Positions 39,067 to 49,337 are shown, numbered from the stretch's first letter. The stretch is DNA of 64,000 nucleotides from Shewanella marina JCM 15074 (GCF_000614975.1 NZ_BALM01000001.1:124001-188000), one strand, 5' to 3'. The notes: a model not told the origin generated them from the letters alone. Translations and numbers: made by a program.

Positions 39067-39540
39067 TCAGAGCAATTGTTCTGGGTCAATCGCAATATAG
39101 TGCTGGCATGATTTTATTAAAGATTGTGCGGTTAAGCTGGGGACACCATAAACGACGGTGTCAGTATTATCATGCTGGTGGATATGGCTCAGTAATCGAT
39201 CAAAGTCACCGTCACCAGATAATAAGATAACTTTATCTAAATGAGGACTTTGACTCATAATGTCGACAGTAATACCGACATCCCAATCGCCCTTGGCACT
39301 GCCATCGCTACGCTGAATAAAAGGCTTTAATTTTACTTCAAATCCCATATGGCGCAGCGCATCTTGAAATTTTATCTGACCATTGTCTTGGCTAGCAATA
39401 GCATAGGCATAAGCCACTTCCACATCATATTGATAAGTTAATTGCTGCATCAATTTACGATAATTAAATTGTCGACCATAGGCTTGTCTGCAGGTGTAGT
39501 AAATATTTTGTACATCGACAAATACGCCAACTTTTTGCAT
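39067..39540 (-). CDS. NYN-domain protein (LabA/DUF88-like, PIN-fold nuclease family)
   Basis: This 157-residue protein belongs to the NYN/LabA group of PIN-like putative RNases. Conserved acidic positions are VFVDVQNIY, GDWDVGITVDIM and LLSGDGDFDRLL, which together form the expected metal site. No extra domain is attached. It is probably cytoplasmic; the RNA target is unknown. It sits 47 bases beyond the LysR gene in the same direction. Confidence 0.85.
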   Translation of the reverse strand: MQKVGVFVDVQNIYYTCRQAYGRQFNYRKLMQQLTYQYDVEVAYAYAIASQDNGQIKFQDALRHMGFEVKLKPFIQRSDGSAKGDWDVGITVDIMSQSPHLDKVILLSGDGDFDRLLSHIHQHDNTDTVVYGVPSLTAQSLIKSCQHYIAIDPEQLL

Positions 39541-39587
39541 AAGTGTTCTCTTTTGCTGTACTTAAGTGGCCACTATAACATAAGCGA

Positions 39588-40454
39588 TCAACTTAATTGG
39601 CTAAAGTATTGTCTTAATAGTTTGATAAATAATCGAGTTTTTTCACTTAGATAGGGTAATGATGGATAAACCAAGTACAAATTAATATGACTCAAGTTGA
39701 GTGTTGGCAAGATAACTTGCAGTTGTTGCTGCTCAATAAACTCTTGTACCACTAACCGAGGTAATAGGCTTATTCCTTGGTGAGCAATGGTCAGCTTTTT
39801 TAATAGCAAGATGTCATCGCTATAGAGATGAAAATTGATCTGCTCTGGTAATACGGTTTTGGCGTAACGGTTGACTAATAAACGATGATTTAACAGTTCG
39901 TTGATATTATTAGGTTCGCCATATTGTTGTAAGTATTGTGGTGACGCGACAATACAATAATTAACTTTGAGCAGTTGTTGTTGTACATAATCATCAAAAG
40001 GATTGGCTTGATAATCGGGTAAAATTTGTAGGTCGATATTATTGCGGCGCAGGTCGATAGGTCCTTGATGATGGACAATATCTAATACCACATCAGGATA
40101 ATGCATTACATATTCAGCCACCACATCAGAAAATAGCGGCGCCGTACCAAACGCGGGTTGAATGGCGATGCTGAGTTTTCCTTGAGGCAATCCTTGTTGC
40201 TGTTTTAAATTGGTTGCAGCCTCATTTGCGGTGGTGAGCGACTGATTAATTTGTTGATATAACCATTGGCCTTTTTCGGTTAATTCGATGGTGCGGGTGG
40301 TTCGGATTAATAATGCCTGACCTAAGCTTGCTTCAAGTTCTTGGATACGGCGACTGACTTTTGAACGCGGCATATTACATGCTTTAGCCGCAGCGCTGAT
40401 ACCTTGATGGCGAACGACCATGGTAAATAGATAAAGGTCATTAAGGTTATTCAT
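39588..40454 (-). CDS. LysR-family transcriptional regulator
   Basis: This 288-residue LysR regulator has an N-terminal winged helix (MNNLNDLYLFTMVVRHQGIS, AAAKACNMPRSKVSRRIQEL) and an effector-binding domain of the AaeR/CrgA type (GKLSIAIQPAFGTAPLF). It is divergent from an efflux pair (HlyD and DUF2955 genes), which it probably controls. A near-perfect dyad lies just before its start codon. Confidence 0.9.
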   Translation of the reverse strand: MNNLNDLYLFTMVVRHQGISAAAKACNMPRSKVSRRIQELEASLGQALLIRTTRTIELTEKGQWLYQQINQSLTTANEAATNLKQQQGLPQGKLSIAIQPAFGTAPLFSDVVAEYVMHYPDVVLDIVHHQGPIDLRRNNIDLQILPDYQANPFDDYVQQQLLKVNYCIVASPQYLQQYGEPNNINELLNHRLLVNRYAKTVLPEQINFHLYSDDILLLKKLTIAHQGISLLPRLVVQEFIEQQQLQVILPTLNLSHINLYLVYPSLPYLSEKTRLFIKLLRQYFSQLS

Positions 40455-40462
40455 ATTATTGT

Positions 40463-40488
40463 CCTATAAATAGGTCATATATGGCCTA
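40463..40488. promoter_or_regulatory. Dyad-rich operator candidate between the LysR and HlyD genes
   Basis: TAGGTCATATATGGCCTA at 40471-40488 is an 18-bp dyad with one imperfect pair. CCTATAAATAGG at 40463-40474 is a second, perfect dyad that overlaps it. Both lie 9-34 bases upstream of the LysR start, where LysR proteins usually bind to autoregulate and to activate the divergent gene. Confidence 0.6.
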
Positions 40489-40555
40489 TATTAGTCTCTA
40501 CTTTTATAAGTATTCGCAAAATATAATACGGCTCCACTTATTTCAGGAGCCATAT

Positions 40556-41623
40556 ATGCAAGCCGCTCAAGCCAAGTTTAGCCGTTGGATGCAATTTCTT
40601 ATTGTCCTATTTATAGTTGTCGCAGTCTACCTTGGTTTTGCAGACAGGTTAGCGCCATTGACTACAGAAAGTCAGGTACAAGGAAAAGTGGTTCAAATTG
40701 CACCGCAAGTGTCAGGGCTTATTACTGCGGTTCATATCAAAAATAATCAAACCGTAAACGCGGGAGAGTTACTTTTTACTATTGATGACAGTCAATACAA
40801 ATTAGCCCTGCAGCAGGCTCGGATTGGCTTATTACAAGCTAAAGCACAAGAATCATCATTGGCCGCACAAGTGGCAGCAGCGCAGGCGAATGTGACTCAA
40901 GCGAGCGTTGCTAAAGATAATAGTCAGCGTGAATATTCGCGTTTATTTAAACTGTCTAAAACGGGCAGTGTATCGCAATCTCAGCTTGATCTTACGCAAA
41001 CCAAATATCAAGAAAGTCAGGCTAATTTATTAGCGGCTCAGCAAAAATTGCAATCATTAAAATTGACGCTGGGCCAAGGTCATGGTCAGAGTAATGGTGT
41101 TAAACAAGCTGAAAATAAATTGCAGCAAGCGAAATTAAACCTTTCTTATACCCATGTGGCTGCACCTGTTAATGGGGTGGTGACGAATGTGCAGTTATAT
41201 CAGGGCAGTTTTGCCCATGCACAGCAACCACTGCTGACCTTTATTCCATTAGATTCAATGTGGATTGCCGCCGATTATCGTGAAAAAGCAACCAGCTTAA
41301 TGCATCAAGGTATGCAAGCTGGTATTAGCTTTGATGCGCTGCCTGGTCAGGTATTTAAGGCGACGGTAGCGAGCCGTGATTACGGCGTTGCCTCTGCGCA
41401 GCAAACGGCTAATGGCCAATTAAGCCAAGTGGTGGTCAGCAATCGGTGGGTACGAGATGCACAGCGGGTTAGGGTGAATTTAACCTTAGATAAGCCGATG
41501 CCAAAGCAGCTGTTTATTGGTTCTAAAGCGACCGTGGTGATCTACAACGAACAACAACCGTTAATGGCCTTTTTTGGCAAGATAACTATTCATCTGATTA
41601 GTTGGTTGCACTTTATTTACTAA
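40556..41623 (+). CDS. HlyD/EmrA-family membrane fusion protein
   Basis: This 355-residue periplasmic adaptor has one N-terminal membrane helix (about 12-32), the lipoyl-like half motifs VVQIAPQVSGLITAVHI and LSYTHVAAPVNGVVTNV, and a coiled-coil hairpin between (about 80-185). It connects an inner-membrane pump to an outer-membrane channel. The ATG at 40556 follows CAGGAGCCATAT; the frame is open upstream to 40481, but that part lies in the operator region. The next gene, of the DUF2955 type, is its likely inner-membrane partner. Confidence 0.85.
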   Translation: MQAAQAKFSRWMQFLIVLFIVVAVYLGFADRLAPLTTESQVQGKVVQIAPQVSGLITAVHIKNNQTVNAGELLFTIDDSQYKLALQQARIGLLQAKAQESSLAAQVAAAQANVTQASVAKDNSQREYSRLFKLSKTGSVSQSQLDLTQTKYQESQANLLAAQQKLQSLKLTLGQGHGQSNGVKQAENKLQQAKLNLSYTHVAAPVNGVVTNVQLYQGSFAHAQQPLLTFIPLDSMWIAADYREKATSLMHQGMQAGISFDALPGQVFKATVASRDYGVASAQQTANGQLSQVVVSNRWVRDAQRVRVNLTLDKPMPKQLFIGSKATVVIYNEQQPLMAFFGKITIHLISWLHFIY

Positions 41624-41631
41624 GGATTGCA

Positions 41632-42642
41632 ATGAAGCTATTTAGAATTTGGTTTGCGACTTCGCTTGGTTTAGCAATCAGTATGTTGATGGGTTGGAGC
41701 AATGGCATGTTTTGCATATTGCTACCCGTGTTGATTCTATCTTCTATCGATCGTTGGCAGTGGGGTCCCTTTAAACAGATGCTTAAAGGTGTTGTTGCGA
41801 TCGGTATTGAAGTCAGTTTGATAATCGGTTTTTTACAAACTAGTCCTGTGTTGATGTTCATCGCCGTGCTGATGTTGATGAGTTATAAATGCTATGCAAT
41901 GCAGTTTCCAAGCAGTGCTTTATTTGGTTATTCAGGCATATTAATTGGCTCTATTTTGCTTAATTTTGGCAGTTATAATAGTTTCGATTTGAGCAATTTT
42001 ATTATCGGTATTGTGATTGCTGCTTGTTTAGCCGTGCCTCTTTGTGCGCTTGCGTTTTGGCTTTTCCCTGAAGCCAATACCGTAGCGGTGCCTGCTGCGC
42101 AGAGTGTTGCTTCAGTCAAACAATCAGCAGATTTTACGCAAGTGGCTTTGGGTACCTTAACCGTGATGATTATCTTTGTGTTGTTTCAGTGTTTGAACCT
42201 AAATGATTCATTATCAGCACAAGCCAGTATGCTGATTGTATTGTCGCCAATGTCATTAGTGGGTTCAAAAACCATGGCAAAAATACGGATTAAAGGCACC
42301 TTAATAGGATGTGGTTGTGCATTAGTGATCCAGCTTGGGCTTTATACGCTCGCGAATAATCCAATACTCTATTTTTTAGCCTTCGTTATCGCTTTAGGTT
42401 TTTTAAGTCGAATTTTTATGGCGGGTGGTTTAAATACAGCCTTAGGATTTTCGGCAATGTCAGGTTTAGTCGTACCTTTGGTTAACTCATTTCAACCTGA
42501 ACAGCATGATGCTTTATTCGCCATTTTGTATCGAATTAGCTCGATTGTAGTTGCGGTGATATTTACTGCAGTATTGATCTGGTTATTAGATGCGGTGATT
42601 TTGAGGTGTCTAAAACTGAAGCAAATGAAAAGAGCGGTCTAA
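41632..42642 (+). CDS. DUF2955 inner-membrane protein (FUSC-like efflux partner)
   Basis: This 336-residue membrane protein has about nine to ten hydrophobic helices in two halves joined by a soluble loop near residues 155-180, the plan of DUF2955/FUSC-type proteins such as AaeB. Start MKLFRIWFATSLGLAISMLMGW follows AAGGATTGCA. It lies 8 bases after the adaptor gene. Aromatic acid or drug efflux is inferred from similar LysR-HlyD-FUSC sets; the substrate is unknown. Its stop codon lies in the loop of the terminator hairpin. Confidence 0.8.
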   Translation: MKLFRIWFATSLGLAISMLMGWSNGMFCILLPVLILSSIDRWQWGPFKQMLKGVVAIGIEVSLIIGFLQTSPVLMFIAVLMLMSYKCYAMQFPSSALFGYSGILIGSILLNFGSYNSFDLSNFIIGIVIAACLAVPLCALAFWLFPEANTVAVPAAQSVASVKQSADFTQVALGTLTVMIIFVLFQCLNLNDSLSAQASMLIVLSPMSLVGSKTMAKIRIKGTLIGCGCALVIQLGLYTLANNPILYFLAFVIALGFLSRIFMAGGLNTALGFSAMSGLVVPLVNSFQPEQHDALFAILYRISSIVVAVIFTAVLIWLLDAVILRCLKLKQMKRAV

Positions 42643-42652
42643 GCCGCTCTTT
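42629..42652. terminator. Terminator overlapping the end of the DUF2955 gene
   Basis: AAAGAGCGG pairs with CCGCTCTTT around TCTAAG; the TAA of the DUF2955 gene lies in the loop. The hairpin can also serve the convergent psuG gene. A stop inside its own terminator is compact but not rare. Confidence 0.8.
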
Positions 42653-42688
42653 ATTCTTGGGGTGTATTCGCTAAATTAGCAAGCTAAA

Positions 42689-43603
42689 TTACTTAGCGTA
42701 GTTGACTGCGATTTGTGCTGCTAACTTAGCGTTATTGAATACTAATTCAATATTTGACGTTAAGCTGCTACCGGCCGTTTTTTCAGCAACTTTAGCTAGT
42801 AGGAATGGGGTAGATTCCTTACCAAAGATGCCTTTTTGTTCCATTTCAGCCACAGCCGCGTTAATCACTTCAGTGATCTCAATGCTGTTCATTGCATACT
42901 GCTCTGGAATTGGGTTTGCGATAACCATGCCGCCTTTTAGACCCATATCCCATTTAGCTTTCATTGCCGTTGCAATCTGCTCAGGAGTATCAAGCTGATA
43001 ATCAACACCAAACTCACTTTCACGAGTGTAGAATGCCGGTAGGGTCGCAGTTTGGTAACCCACAACAGGTACACCTTGAGTCTCTAAGTACTCTAGAGTT
43101 AAACCGATATCTAGAATTGACTTAGCGCCAGCACAGATAACCGCTACGTTAGTGTTTGCCAGTTCTTGTAAGTCTGCAGAGATGTCAAAAGTTTGCTGTG
43201 CGCCACGGTGAACACCACCAATACCGCCTGTTGCAAATACCTTAATACCCGCCATATCAGCAAGGATCATGGTTGATGCAACCGTGGTTGCACCATCAGC
43301 TTGTTTAGCCACAATAAATGGAATATCACGGCGACTAGTTTTAATGACTTCTAGCCCTTTTTTGCCTAAATATTCGATCTCTTCATGAGTCATACCCACT
43401 TTTAGGCGACCATTTAAGATAGCGATAGTTGCAGGTACTGCGCCGTTATCACGAATGATCTGCTCTACTTTTAGTGCAGTTTCAACGTTCTGAGGAAAAG
43501 GCATACCGTGAGAAATAATGGTCGACTCTAGGGCAACAACTGGCTTGCCTGCTTCAAGTGCGGCTTTAACTTCAGGGTTGATATCAAGATACTGCTCTAA
43601 CAT
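42689..43603 (-). CDS. psuG: Pseudouridine-5'-phosphate glycosidase PsuG
   Basis: PsuG reversibly splits pseudouridine 5'-phosphate into uracil and ribose 5-phosphate, breaking a C-C glycosidic bond. The 304-residue protein shows the family motifs [54 protein letters not shown] (split by the reader at GGVHRG) and [13 protein letters not shown], with the catalytic lysine in CAGAKS. The ATG follows AAGGAGTCTGT inside the end of psuK, with a 7-base overlap. With psuK it recycles pseudouridine from RNA. Confidence 0.95.
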   Translation of the reverse strand: MLEQYLDINPEVKAALEAGKPVVALESTIISHGMPFPQNVETALKVEQIIRDNGAVPATIAILNGRLKVGMTHEEIEYLGKKGLEVIKTSRRDIPFIVAKQADGATTVASTMILADMAGIKVFATGGIGGVHRGAQQTFDISADLQELANTNVAVICAGAKSILDIGLTLEYLETQGVPVVGYQTATLPAFYTRESEFGVDYQLDTPEQIATAMKAKWDMGLKGGMVIANPIPEQYAMNSIEITEVINAAVAEMEQKGIFGKESTPFLLAKVAEKTAGSSLTSNIELVFNNAKLAAQIAVNYAK

Positions 43604-44688
43604 ACAGACTCCTTAAGGATACGGTTAACTGATATTTCAGACATATTTGGATTTATAGTGGCAACATGGTTAAGGGCGATTGCCGCAGCTGCTATAGCAA
43701 ATTGAGTCGCTTGTTCAATTGACCATTGCTTAAGGTAGCTGTGCGCAAGACCGGCTAAAAAGGCATCGCCTGCGCCATTTGCATTTAGAATTTCAACTTT
43801 TACTGGTGCCATTAAACCTTGGTGACCATGGTCACTAAAGAACACCCCTTCAGCGCCCAAGCTTAAGAAGATTCGGTTTACACCTTGCTCATGGAACCAC
43901 GCTGCAAGACGTGGTAAATCATCATGATTGTGGTAGCTAATACCTGATAATTCTTGGGCTTCTTTAATGTTGGGTTTGAGGGTATGAATAGCACTTAAAT
44001 AGGGTAAGATTTTTTTCGCTTTAGCACTGGAAACCGTATCGACAAACAGTGGCTTGTCAGCATAATTGCTAAACAGATACTGCAACGCATCATCACTTAA
44101 ATTGGCGTCGACAATAATTAAATTGGCGCGTTGTAAGATGGCATGTTGTTGCAGTAATACTTCAGGTGTCAGTCTTTCTAAAATTGCCATATCGGCAATG
44201 GCAACATGCATATCGTTGTCACCATCAAGTACTGATAGATAAGTTGAAGTATTAGCATCGCTGAGCTGCAAGGTGGCTTGCATATCGATATTAGCTTGAC
44301 GACACTGGCGTAAGATATCTTGGCCATAAGTGTCTTTACCAATGGCAGAAATCAGCCGAGTGTCAGAACCTAAACGTGCTAAGTTCTCGGCAATATTACG
44401 ACCAACGCCGCCTGCCGAGCAGGAAACTGTGCCAGGGTTAGAATCGCCTTGAAGAAAATTATTATTAGGACGACCTAGAATATCCATATTGGCACCGCCA
44501 ACGACGACGGCATAGTCACTGTCTGCGAGGATATAGCCCTTGCCTTGAATAATGCCTTTGTTGGTCATATTCATAATATGACCAGCAACTGCTGAGCGAC
44601 TAATGCCTACGATGTCAGCCAGACTTTGCTGACTGATTAATGGATCTTGTTTGAGTAGAGCCAGAATTTGCTGTTCACGATCTGTCAT
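43597..44688 (-). CDS. psuK: Pseudouridine kinase PsuK with N-terminal winged-helix domain
   Basis: This 363-residue protein joins an N-terminal winged helix ([37 protein letters not shown]) to a PfkB-family carbohydrate kinase. The kinase has [14 protein letters not shown], the glycine-rich [16 protein letters not shown] and the catalytic [16 protein letters not shown]. Paired with psuG it should phosphorylate pseudouridine. The DNA-binding part suggests the enzyme also regulates its own operon; this fusion is known in some relatives of E. coli YeiI. A perfect 6-2-6 dyad 59 bases upstream is a candidate operator. Confidence 0.9.
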   Translation of the reverse strand: MTDREQQILALLKQDPLISQQSLADIVGISRSAVAGHIMNMTNKGIIQGKGYILADSDYAVVVGGANMDILGRPNNNFLQGDSNPGTVSCSAGGVGRNIAENLARLGSDTRLISAIGKDTYGQDILRQCRQANIDMQATLQLSDANTSTYLSVLDGDNDMHVAIADMAILERLTPEVLLQQHAILQRANLIIVDANLSDDALQYLFSNYADKPLFVDTVSSAKAKKILPYLSAIHTLKPNIKEAQELSGISYHNHDDLPRLAAWFHEQGVNRIFLSLGAEGVFFSDHGHQGLMAPVKVEILNANGAGDAFLAGLAHSYLKQWSIEQATQFAIAAAAIALNHVATINPNMSEISVNRILKESVC

Positions 44689-44746
44689 TTTCAGACCTTT
44701 ATTATTAATTAATGGTAAAAAGTCGTTTAAACAAAAGTTTGGTTGT

Positions 44747-44760
44747 CAAACATTTGTTTG
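44747..44760. promoter_or_regulatory. Operator candidate upstream of psuK
   Basis: CAAACA-TT-TGTTTG is a perfect 6-bp dyad. A shorter palindrome, GTTTAAAC, lies at 44725-44732, with AAAGTTTGG between. The cluster of AAAC/GTTT words in 36 bases fits an autorepressed promoter for psuKG, with the PsuK winged helix as the natural binder. Confidence 0.5.
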
Positions 44761-44935
44761 CAAGATAATACGCTAAAGTAATCAGCACAAGTGAAATGTA
44801 AGTGTGTTTTGTTAATTGTGATAACTGTCTCTTGATTGTTTTAATTTTGAGAAAACACTTATTTTGAATTGAGTATATTGCTGGATTGTTTGCTGCTTTG
44901 TTGTCTCTATAGGGTAGACGTTAAGTTGTGAAACA

Positions 44936-44970
44936 AAAATGCCACCCAGTATGAAACAAGGTGGCATTTT
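44936..44970 (-). terminator. Terminator of the RND efflux operon
   Basis: AAAATGCCACC pairs with GGTGGCATTTT around a 13-nt loop, with T-runs on both strands; it lies about 30 bases after the stop of the RND gene. Confidence 0.85.
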
Positions 44971-45000
44971 GATGAAAATGGTGATGGGTTGTTAGGTTAG

Positions 45001-48000
45001 CTATTCATGCTGAGGTTTTAATCCTGCATTGCCATTTTCCGCTTGTTGCTGCATAGCGGCGGTTAACTGTGCTTCCACAAATCCCGGCGAATGGGTATGC
45101 ACTGACAGCAAGCGGTACATGGCTGGAATGACAAATAGTGTCACTAAAGTCGCAAAGGCCATACCAAAGAACACCACTGTACCGACAGCAATACGACTTT
45201 CAGCGCCTGCTCCGGTAGAGATGATTAATGGAATAGCACCAATCAAGGTTGTGAATGCGGTCATCAGAATAGGTCGCAAACGACGCGCCGAAGCATCAAT
45301 AATCGCTTGTTCAAATTCAATACCACGGTCACGTAATTGGTTAGCAAATTCAACAATCAAAATACCATTTTTGGTCACCATACCAATTAACATAATCATG
45401 CCAATTTGTGAGTATAAGTTGAGTCCTTGTGAGGTTAATAATAAACCTAAGAAGCCACCAAACACACCCATAGGTACGGTAAACATCACCACCATAGGAT
45501 TAATAAAGCTCTCAAACTGAGCCGCTAATACTAAGTAAGCAACCAACAGTGCTAATCCAAATACCAACAAAATACTGCTTTGGTTTTCTTTGAAATCTTT
45601 TGATTCACCACTGTAGTTAATGGAAATATCACTCGGTAAACGTTCAATCGCTTGGGCATCTAAATAATCTAGCGCCTCACCTAAGGTATAGCCGGGCATT
45701 AAGCTGGCTTTTAAGGTGATCGACTTCTGTTTATTTTGGTGGCTCAACTTTTGTGCCGACGCAATTTCATCAATACGGGTAATGGTATCAAGGGTGACTA
45801 ATTGGCCGGTTTTAGTACGTAAATAGATCTGGCTTAAATCAGCCATATTATTAAAGCTATTTTCGTCACCTCGTAGGTAAACATCGTATTCTTCACCCCG
45901 ATCAACAAAGGTGGTTTCTGTGCGGCCGCCTAGCATGACTTCTAGGGTTGATGAGACTTCGGCAACACTAATACCCAGTTCAGCGGCGCGTTGTTTGTCG
46001 ACACTAACTTGTAGCTCAGGTGTGGTTTCAGCGTAGTCTAAATCAACACCTGTTATCATCGGATTTTGTTCCGCTAATAATTTAAGCTCTGTCGCCCATT
46101 TAAATAGCTCTTGATAATCCGCGCCCCCCAGTACAAATTGCACAGGTTCACTTGAACCGCCTCTAAAGCCCGGTAGCATTGGGTAAACTTTAACATCTGG
46201 AATATTTTGTAACTTAGATGAGATCATTGCTAATGCTTCTTTAGCGCTAACATCTCTGTCTTCCCAGTTTTCAAGTAGCATAATCACAAAGCCCGTTTGA
46301 TCGCCCGCGCGGCCACCAAAAGCAGGTGCTTGAGTGCTAAATGACTTTAATACGCCTTGGCCAAGCAATGGCATTAGCCGAGACTCAACAATGTCCATGT
46401 TGGCATTCATGCGGTTATAACTGGTGCCTTCTGCGCCTTTAATAAAGGCAAAGATGACGCCACGATCTTCTTGCGGTGCTAATTGCGATGGCACTATCTT
46501 GGCTAAGCCCCAAGAGCCCGCAATACAAGCAATAATGATCAGCGGTGCTGCATATTTAAAGCGTAATGCGACTGTTACCCAGCGGCGATAGCCATTTTCT
46601 AAACGGTTAAAGCCACGATCAACTGCAATGTTAAAGCGGCTATGTTTAACGTTAGCTTTTAACAATTTGCTGCTCATAACAGGGGTGAGGGTAAGGGCGA
46701 TGAGTGAGGAGAAAATCACCGCCATTGCCAGCATCACTGAGAATTCGGTAAACAGTTTGCCGACCATGCCTTCCATAAAAGAGATTGGTAGGAATACCAT
46801 CACTAATACTAATGTTGTGGCGATAACCGCAAAGCCCACTTCTCGGGTGCCTTGATATGCCGCTACTAATGGATGGCTGCCTTTTTCAATGTGATGATAA
46901 ATATTCTCAACCACCACAATGGCATCATCCACCACCAAACCAATCGATAAAACGAGTGCCATTAGGGTCAGTAGATTAATCGAAAATCCCATCGCATAAG
47001 CAGCAATAAATGCAGCAACTAATGATACGGGCACGGTAACTGCTGGAATAAGCGTTGCTCGTGCTTGACCGATAAAGATATACAGCACGAGAACCACTAA
47101 TGCGCCAGTCACAAACAGGGTGCTGTAAACTTCATCAATTGATCTGTCGATAAATACGGTGGAGTCATAACTGACCACTAATTCTGTGCCTTTCGGTAAG
47201 AATTTTTGGATCTGTTCTACTTCTTTATGGACAGCTTTAGCGACCGCTAATGGGTTAGCATCTGATTGAGCAATAATGCCTAAGCTTAAGTTAACCTCAC
47301 CATCACGTTTAAAGCTGGAGTTTTCGTTTTCTGCACCAATTTCAATATGTGCTACATCTTTGAGGTAGATAGGGCTGCCATCTGCGGCGGTACGAATTTG
47401 CAGATATGCAAAATCATCAGCACTTTGGTACAAACGTTTAGTTCGTACTGACATGACTGTGGTGTCATTGCGAATAGTACCCGCTGGTGTTTCTAAGTTT
47501 TCAGCGCGCAAAGCATTACGAATATCACTCGTGGTAACACCGCGACCTGCCATTAATTCAGGGTTAAGTTCAACGTACATGACCTTGTTGAGACCACCAG
47601 AAATACTGATGGAACTTACGCCTGAGATTAAACCAAAGCGGTCTTCTAATACACGTTTGCTGTAGTCGGTTAACTGAGTTCGATCCATTACCGACGAAAT
47701 TAAGTTAACGTAAACAGAAGGCTCGCCCGAGCCATTATCTTTTGACACGATAGGGTTATCAGCTTCATCTGGGAGACGGTGCTGCGCTTTTGCCACTGCA
47801 TCACGTACATCACTAACCCCTTCAGTCAGATCCCAATCCATATCGAAGGTGATCGAGATACGTGACATACCATTACGAGTAATCGAGGTCATCTCATCAA
47901 TACCACTGATGCCTGAAAGCTGGTCTTCAATGGTTTGGGTGATTTGGCTTTCCATAATGGTGGCGGATGCGCCGTCATAACGGGTCATAACTGTCACAAC

Positions 48001-48129
48001 TGGTTTTTCAACATCAGGCATTTCACGTACTGCCATTTTGCTGAATGACACAACGCCAAATACACACAGCAACAGGCTTAATACAATGGCGACAATCGGT
48101 CGTTTTACCGATACATCAGATAACCACAT
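45001..48129 (-). CDS. RND multidrug efflux permease (HAE1/AcrB type)
   Basis: This 1042-residue inner-membrane pump is of the hydrophobe/amphiphile RND class. It has 12 membrane helices and two large periplasmic loops. Key motifs include FSKMAVREMPDVEKPVV, the proton-relay D-D pair in SIGLVVDDAIVVVENI, FVPISFMEG-like VFLPISFMEGMVG and the second-half GMVTKNGILIVEFANQLRDRG. The gene overlaps the adaptor gene by one base (TAATG). No outer-membrane channel gene is near, so a TolC-type protein must be shared. The sequence is nearer to the MexF/VexD-like group with an alkyl tail at the C-terminus than to AcrB itself; substrates are unknown. Confidence 0.92.
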   Translation of the reverse strand: MWLSDVSVKRPIVAIVLSLLLCVFGVVSFSKMAVREMPDVEKPVVTVMTRYDGASATIMESQITQTIEDQLSGISGIDEMTSITRNGMSRISITFDMDWDLTEGVSDVRDAVAKAQHRLPDEADNPIVSKDNGSGEPSVYVNLISSVMDRTQLTDYSKRVLEDRFGLISGVSSISISGGLNKVMYVELNPELMAGRGVTTSDIRNALRAENLETPAGTIRNDTTVMSVRTKRLYQSADDFAYLQIRTAADGSPIYLKDVAHIEIGAENENSSFKRDGEVNLSLGIIAQSDANPLAVAKAVHKEVEQIQKFLPKGTELVVSYDSTVFIDRSIDEVYSTLFVTGALVVLVLYIFIGQARATLIPAVTVPVSLVAAFIAAYAMGFSINLLTLMALVLSIGLVVDDAIVVVENIYHHIEKGSHPLVAAYQGTREVGFAVIATTLVLVMVFLPISFMEGMVGKLFTEFSVMLAMAVIFSSLIALTLTPVMSSKLLKANVKHSRFNIAVDRGFNRLENGYRRWVTVALRFKYAAPLIIIACIAGSWGLAKIVPSQLAPQEDRGVIFAFIKGAEGTSYNRMNANMDIVESRLMPLLGQGVLKSFSTQAPAFGGRAGDQTGFVIMLLENWEDRDVSAKEALAMISSKLQNIPDVKVYPMLPGFRGGSSEPVQFVLGGADYQELFKWATELKLLAEQNPMITGVDLDYAETTPELQVSVDKQRAAELGISVAEVSSTLEVMLGGRTETTFVDRGEEYDVYLRGDENSFNNMADLSQIYLRTKTGQLVTLDTITRIDEIASAQKLSHQNKQKSITLKASLMPGYTLGEALDYLDAQAIERLPSDISINYSGESKDFKENQSSILLVFGLALLVAYLVLAAQFESFINPMVVMFTVPMGVFGGFLGLLLTSQGLNLYSQIGMIMLIGMVTKNGILIVEFANQLRDRGIEFEQAIIDASARRLRPILMTAFTTLIGAIPLIISTGAGAESRIAVGTVVFFGMAFATLVTLFVIPAMYRLLSVHTHSPGFVEAQLTAAMQQQAENGNAGLKPQHE

Positions 48130-49208
48130 TAATGGATCTCCTCAGCATTGGCGATATGAGCAGTTTTGCTTAAATCGTTAACTTTAACGCCGTCGCGCAT
48201 ATTGACTAGCCCTTGTACCACAATGCTGTCACCAATATTCAGTCCTTGATTAACGATGACTCGATCATCAATTCGGGTGCCAAGTTCAATTTCAGTGCGG
48301 GTCACTTTTTGTTTATTGATCACATAAACAAAACGTTTAGAACCTGAATACTCCAATGCTTGAACTGGAATGACGGGTGCGGTCACTGGCGGGAAAGTTA
48401 ATTTGGCTGCCATTAACATCCCTGGTTTTAACTGTAATTTAGGGTTATCAAACGCGACGCGAATACGTAGATTGAGCGTTTCCGGATTAATGCGCGGATC
48501 GATGCCAATAATATGGCCATTAAAGGTGGTATTTAACCAAGCTTGGCTGGTGGCGGTGACCGTCATGCCTGTTTGTAAATAGGCAAGATAACGTTCAGGA
48601 ACTTGAAGATCCATTTCCATCTTATTAAGGTCATCTAGGTGCAGCAGTTGGTCGCTATTATTGACCATTTTGCCGACACTAAAGTCGATAAAACCTAGCG
48701 TGCCACTAAAAGGGGCTCGTAAATGGTGATAGTTAAGATCGGCATTAGCAGCTTGTAGACGTGCTTTAGCAATATCGACTTTAGCGATTTGCGCATCTAA
48801 TTCACTTTGGGTAATCGCATTTTGTTTAATTAGCTTATGTAGATCGGTCAGTTTGCGTTGCTCATCACTTAGATAAGCGTTAGCCTCAGCCACTATTGCT
48901 TTTGCTTTATTATCATCTAGCGTCAGCAGTAATTGGCCCGTTTTAACATGTTGGTTAGCACTCACTGCAATATGAGTCACCATGCCACTGACCTGTGGAC
49001 TGACTTCAACAGATTCTTTGGCTTTTAATTTACCCACTAAGGCTACTGATTGGGCAATTTGATGTTGCTCAACCACTTCGCTCATTACCGGAATAAGCTT
49101 ATCTGGGTTGCCTTTACCTGCTCCAGGTCTTGCATGGCTTACATTTGCGACACATAACGCGCTCAGTAATAGGGTATATAAAATCTTTTTTCTGCTGACA
49201 GTTATCAT
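48129..49208 (-). CDS. RND efflux membrane fusion protein
   Basis: This 359-residue periplasmic adaptor has a signal peptide (KKILYTLLLSALCVANVSHA), two lipoyl-like halves (VEVSPQVSGMVTHIAV and LNYHHLRAPFSGTLGFIDF), a coiled-coil hairpin between, and the beta-barrel and membrane-proximal domains. There is no lipobox, so it is probably anchored only by its partner. It is first in the two-gene efflux operon and overlaps the permease gene by one base. Confidence 0.9.
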   Translation of the reverse strand: MITVSRKKILYTLLLSALCVANVSHARPGAGKGNPDKLIPVMSEVVEQHQIAQSVALVGKLKAKESVEVSPQVSGMVTHIAVSANQHVKTGQLLLTLDDNKAKAIVAEANAYLSDEQRKLTDLHKLIKQNAITQSELDAQIAKVDIAKARLQAANADLNYHHLRAPFSGTLGFIDFSVGKMVNNSDQLLHLDDLNKMEMDLQVPERYLAYLQTGMTVTATSQAWLNTTFNGHIIGIDPRINPETLNLRIRVAFDNPKLQLKPGMLMAAKLTFPPVTAPVIPVQALEYSGSKRFVYVINKQKVTRTEIELGTRIDDRVIVNQGLNIGDSIVVQGLVNMRDGVKVNDLSKTAHIANAEEIH

Positions 49209-49337
49209 CGCTTATCTACAATAGTGGTGAATAACCGCTATTCTAGATAAGCAAACATTAACTGAAAGTAAATCAATGTAAATATTAACAAGTTATATGT
49301 TAAAAGTGTGAGCTGTAACTCGTTTTCACTGCCTTGT

